Source of the DNA: Phaeobacter sp. B1627
Lineage (GTDB): Bacteria; Pseudomonadota; Alphaproteobacteria; Rhodobacterales; Rhodobacteraceae
Assembly (NCBI RefSeq): GCF_006265095.1
Contig: NZ_VCNK01000004.1
Location: forward strand, 186,001 to 250,000
DNA length: 64,000 bases
Reading direction: 5' to 3'
The position numbers were made by a program, and so were the translations under genes. The stretch's first letter is position 1; each line of letters opens with the position of its first letter. Of this stretch, positions 63,465 to 64,000 are shown piece by piece. The notes under the pieces are model-generated. The model was not told where the DNA came from and made no database searches. It saw only the letters and a program-made list of their open reading frames with translations.

Positions 63465-64000
63465 ATGCGGACCCCGATCCTGATCCTTGCGCTCTGCGCA
63501 ATCCTTGCGGGCTGCGCGGCACCACAGCGCCCGGACGCTGATCCGGAGACGGTGGCGCGTGTCGCATATCGCGATGCTGGCGGCCCGTCGGTGACACTGA
63601 TCACGGTCGTGAACAACCGTACCGGTCAGGGGGGGCATACTGCGCTGATGGTGAATGCCTCCGAACGGGTTATCTTTGATCCTGCGGGGTCGTTTTATGC
63701 GGATATCGTGCCGGAGCGGCAGGATGTCCTCTATGGGATTTCACCGCGCATTTTTCAGGCCTATCGCAGCGCCCATGCACGTGAGACATTTCACGTGGTG
63801 ACCCAGAGCGTCGACGTCAGCGCCGAACAGGCGCAGCTTGCCTATCAGCTGGTGACCGGGAACGGGCGTGTGCCCGGAGCGCTCTGCGCCAATGCGACAT
63901 CGTCGATCCTGCGGCAGATCCCGGGGTTTTCAGACATCGATGTCACCTATTACCCGGTCAAGCTGCAGGAACAGTTCGCGCAGATCCCGGGCGTGGTCAC
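63465..64000 (+). CDS. Lipoprotein, possible papain-like cysteine peptidase fold (partial)
   Basis: Runs off the window; 178 codons are present. The signal peptide ends in the lipobox LAGC. The mature part has QGGHTALMVNASERVIFDPAG with a histidine and later LCANATSSILRQIPGF with a cysteine. The His-before-Cys order resembles permuted NlpC/P60 folds, but this is a guess. The GGAG site lies 9 bp before the ATG. Confidence 0.75.
   Translation, partial: MRTPILILALCAILAGCAAPQRPDADPETVARVAYRDAGGPSVTLITVVNNRTGQGGHTALMVNASERVIFDPAGSFYADIVPERQDVLYGISPRIFQAYRSAHARETFHVVTQSVDVSAEQAQLAYQLVTGNGRVPGALCANATSSILRQIPGFSDIDVTYYPVKLQEQFAQIPGVV

Overview
The window is about 64 kb of GC-rich (roughly 63 percent) chromosome that reads as core genome of a Rhodobacterales alphaproteobacterium (roseobacter, Rhodobacter or Paracoccus relatives). 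The grounds are the hemN / fnrL / usp / ccoNOQP / ccoGHIS block, an FnrL-type regulator, a 44-residue aa3-oxidase subunit IV, a pyrB / pyrC-like / plsY operon and a DmdC-like acyl-CoA dehydrogenase. No species call is made. No rRNA, tRNA, insertion sequence, phage gene, integrase or CRISPR array was seen.

Layout. 1-4265: the end of a yejABEF-like peptide ABC importer operon. 4.6-17.4 kb: microaerobic respiration, with hemN and fnrL divergent around one FNR box, a two-domain universal stress protein, ccoNOQP and ccoGHIS each behind an FNR box, and a LysR regulator with a divergent 75-residue gene inserted between the two cco operons. 17.7-24 kb: a D,D-carboxypeptidase with a SPOR domain, a HAD hydrolase, clpS, an RsmC-like methyltransferase, an SDR protein and hemF. 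24-33 kb: a GH25 lipoprotein, hemC and hemE divergent, a CoxG-like protein, an ABC-2 exporter pair, an S49 peptidase, a small zinc-ribbon membrane protein, a Na+/Ca2+ exchanger and a FolM-like SDR. 33.5-37.1 kb: uvrC, pgsA, moaD, moaE. 37.5-44.5 kb: a BON/OmpA protein with a small membrane partner, ubiA, rsmE, a GNAT protein, a membrane protein and gshA. 44.9-48.5 kb (minus strand): pyrB, a membrane protein, a dihydroorotase-like pyrC and plsY. 48.6-51.2 kb: a family-4 UDG, a phosphoesterase, a LysE exporter and moaB. 51.3-56.3 kb: an RND efflux pair. 56.2-64 kb: a NUDIX protein, a DsbD-alpha-like protein, a YqgE protein, a Sua5 protein, an acyl-CoA dehydrogenase plus MBL hydrolase, a DUF6173 protein, the aa3 subunit IV and a truncated lipoprotein.

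Functional theme. Four tetrapyrrole genes (hemN, hemF, hemC, hemE), the cbb3 oxidase with its copper and redox assembly proteins, and FnrL lie within 23 kb. FNR boxes precede hemN/fnrL, ccoN and ccoG, so low oxygen should couple high-affinity respiration to oxygen-independent haem synthesis.

What stands out is mostly between genes. First, a family of GC-rich hairpin repeats: five copies share a GTTGGGCC-n-GGCGCCG core, one has a partial core and one related copy lacks it. Second, at least eleven degenerate short-period tandem arrays (mostly 11-17 bp units), each with its own unit sequence, sit just beyond genes; one array contains the dacA stop codon. Several enzymes lack expected catalytic or metal-binding residues: the dihydroorotase-like protein, one SDR, the family-4 UDG and a phosphoesterase. 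I did not find a clearly new multi-gene system; the repeats and the small unannotated proteins are the best leads.
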